DNA of 17,500 nucleotides from Chrysomallon squamiferum (lineage: Eukaryota > Mollusca > Gastropoda > Neomphalida > Peltospiridae): NCBI GenBank assembly GCA_012295275.1, contig CM022677.1:17568406-17585905 (forward strand), written 5' to 3'. How positions within the stretch are numbered: the first letter of the stretch is position 1; each line of letters opens with the position of its first letter. The notes below the pieces were generated by a model, which saw nothing but the letters and a program-made list of their open reading frames with translations, was not told the origin of the DNA and ran no database searches. Position numbers and translations under genes: made by a program. Below, piece after piece: positions 15,841-17,500 of the stretch.

Positions 15841-17219
15841 TAAAAAGGTTAGGATTATATGCTAAAAAAATTAACAGAAAGGTATTTCTTTTTATAGTTT
15901 AATTTTTAATTAACATTTCTTAAAGCTTTGAATTTATTTCATATGACTATTCCGAATTAAGTATAACACAGTTTTTGTTTTAACAATAACAATATTAAAA
16001 ACTTTTATTATAATTTTATTCATTTTAAAAAAATCATTCTTTGTTAATCAAATTTCAAGTTAATTTTTCAAATTTTCTTAAAAATTAATTTTTGTTCTCT
16101 TTTGAAATTTGAAATTTAAAATCTTTATTTAAAAAAAAAAAATTTGATCTTTTATTTTTATTACTTGTGTAAAAGTAACTTTAATAATTGACTTTTTACA
16201 AAATTAAACTGCATTGTTGTCACAAAAAATATTACTGTATTTTAATGTGTGCCTTTGTGTCATACAATACCCCGACAATAGAGCAAGACCTCCTAGGTTA
16301 AATATACAGAATCACATTACACTAATAATTTAATTTTCATTTTTTTTTAATAGATAAAAGATTTTTTTTAGTTAAACGTTTTTGAACATTTTTTTTTTTT
16401 TTTTTTTTTTCTCTTGCATCTTAATGAAATAAATCTAGGACTAGAACTGTGATTATACTGGTTTTTAAAAAAAAAAATTTGAAACTGATTTTAATATAAA
16501 TTAAAAACAGAATTTGAATAGTAAAGAAAAATTATTTAGGATTTATAAAATTTCTGAATTCTTTTTGGAGAAAAATTTAATTATTTTAATGTTCAGAATA
16601 TATACATACATTTTTTTTCTGATCTAAAAATTATAAAAAAATTCAACTGGCAATTTTTAAAATATAAATATTTACCTGCAAAATATATTTTTTCTTAGCT
16701 ACTGGATTTTTTTTTTTTAAGAAATGTATTTTAAATATTGAATATTATCATTGGTCTCTTTTTCAGAACACTATTTAAAAAAGGGAAAACAGAAATTTTT
16801 AAAGTAAAAAAAAACAAACTTTAGCCAATTAAAATAAAACAATTCTATCTGAAGTAAAAAAAAAAAAACAAAATATTTAAACAAAAACTCTATTTTTTGT
16901 TGTTGTCACTCAAATAATAAATCTGATTCTACTGGATGGAAATCATTACCTGGACAAATCTGAACAATAAATAAAAAAAACAAAAACAATTCAAAACCCA
17001 CCAAAACAAAATAAATCAAACTGAATATTTATCACTTTATTCAGCAACAAATTCGAAGGAAAAAAAAAAAAACAACAAAAAAATTAATCAAGCATATACA
17101 GAGCATTAAACAATTTTGTGATCAAAAAAAAAAAAAAAAAAAACTATTTCAGAAGAAGAAGAAGAAGAAAAAAAAAAACAAAAAACGGAACAAAAAAAAA
17201 AAAAAAAAACAATTTGTTT
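15841..17219. other. Very AT-rich intron with homopolymers, no gene seen
   Basis: Runs of A and T interrupt AT-rich sequence throughout (for example T at about 16390-16411 and A at about 17125-17142 and 17191-17208), plus a short GAA tract at about 17153-17168. The + strand shifts from T-rich before about 16,780 to A-rich after it. No splice-bounded open frame or RNA gene was found. Confidence 0.7.
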
Positions 17220-17464
17220 ATGAATCTCTTCTTCCACGATATTCCGATTGTCCAAACTTAAGTCTGACTGAAACCGAACTCTTTTGTGTGAGGGGCAAAC
17301 TCAAAACTGTGAATAAACTCAATGTTTCTGCAACGACTGTGAACACAACATTTTTTTTATAAATTTTTTTTTTTCGTTCCTTCCTTCGAGTACATTGTGT
17401 AAAGCGCACCAAGGGAACTCTCAAGTTGCTATTCCGGATTAGTGTGTGCGGCCAAGCGTGCAGA
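17220..17464 (+). promoter_or_regulatory. Promoter-like region of a putative short E-protein isoform
   Basis: Sequence complexity and CpG content rise abruptly after kilobases of AT-rich intron. TATAAAT at 17358-17364 could be a TATA box, placing a start near 17,390 and leaving a leader of about 75 bp before the ATG at 17465. The leader includes GTAAAGCGCACC, ATTCCGGATT (ETS-like core) and GTGCGGCCAAGCGTGC. The evidence is composition, the TATA-like word and the downstream ATG-plus-donor. Transcription is not shown. Confidence 0.4.
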
Positions 17465-17485
17465 ATGCATTGTGGCTACTATCAG
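17465..17485 (+). CDS. Putative alternative first coding exon, MHCGYYQ, of short E-protein isoform
   Basis: An ATG with G at -3 (CAGAATG read as AGA before ATG gives A at -3; C at +4) opens seven codons, MHCGYYQ, and then CAG|GTAGGC, a usable donor with GT at 17486-17487. Without splicing the frame stops four codons later (TAA at 17495-17497), so translation needs the splice. The exon ends in phase 0, the same phase as the AD1 exon, so both can join one downstream exon. Vertebrate TCF4-A and short TCF12 start MYCAY from an internal promoter and lack AD1. M-x-C-x-Y is shared here, with conservative changes. The family link rests on only five residues plus location, strand and phase. It could instead be a leader exon of unrelated use. 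The rest of the protein is outside the window. Confidence 0.45.
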
Positions 17486-17500
17486 GTAGGCGTGTAATAT

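Noticed and set aside
1-17500. tRNA, rRNA or small RNA genes, viral or transposase genes
   Set aside because: No cloverleaf with A/B boxes, no rRNA-like blocks and no reverse transcriptase, integrase or transposase motifs were recognisable on either strand by reading alone.

Overview
This window is animal nuclear DNA. It is AT-rich and packed with microsatellites, minisatellites and homopolymer runs, and there is almost no long coding sequence. The only recognisable protein signature is MTVPTDKELNDLLDFSA at 8423-8473. It matches the N-terminal AD1 (LDFS) transactivation motif of the class I bHLH E-proteins (TCF3/TCF4/TCF12/daughterless family), remembered as TDKELSDLLDFSA in vertebrates. The compact exons, large repetitive introns, and mixed (TA)n/(GT)n/(GA)n and pentanucleotide repeats would fit a lophotrochozoan such as a mollusc. 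That taxonomic guess is weak, because nothing in the window is diagnostic.

Layout, all on the + strand. 1-640: dinucleotide repeats and an A-rich minisatellite. About 941-1600: a GC/CpG-rich promoter with CCAAT boxes, a GC box and CRE half-sites, leading into a probable first exon that ends at a strong donor (AAG|GTAAGG, exon end 1569). 1570-8385: intron 1, about 6.8 kb. It holds a triplet of evenly spaced E-boxes, a small GC-richer island (4130-4375), an inverted pair of about 105-bp repeats, a 28-bp minisatellite, a roughly 1-kb array of 40-bp units (6337-7388), a possible regulatory segment (7620-7830) and a roughly 64-bp minisatellite that runs up to the exon 2 acceptor. 8386-8473: exon 2, coding AD1 and ending in phase 0. 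8474-17464: a very repetitive intron in which I see no further E-protein exon, with a second GC-richer island at 14,880-15,235. 17,220-17,485: a GC-richer promoter-like stretch ending in a seven-codon mini-exon (MHCGYYQ) with a phase-0 donor.

My interpretation is that the window is the 5' part of an E-protein gene with alternative promoters. The upstream promoter would make a long isoform carrying AD1. The promoter at the right edge would make a short isoform whose first residues (M-H-C-G-Y) resemble the MYCAY start of the vertebrate short TCF4-A/TCF12 isoforms. Both first coding exons end in phase 0, so both could join the same downstream exon beyond the window. The AD1 call is firm. The exon 1 junction, the N-terminal extension and the short-isoform exon are inferences that RNA data could settle.
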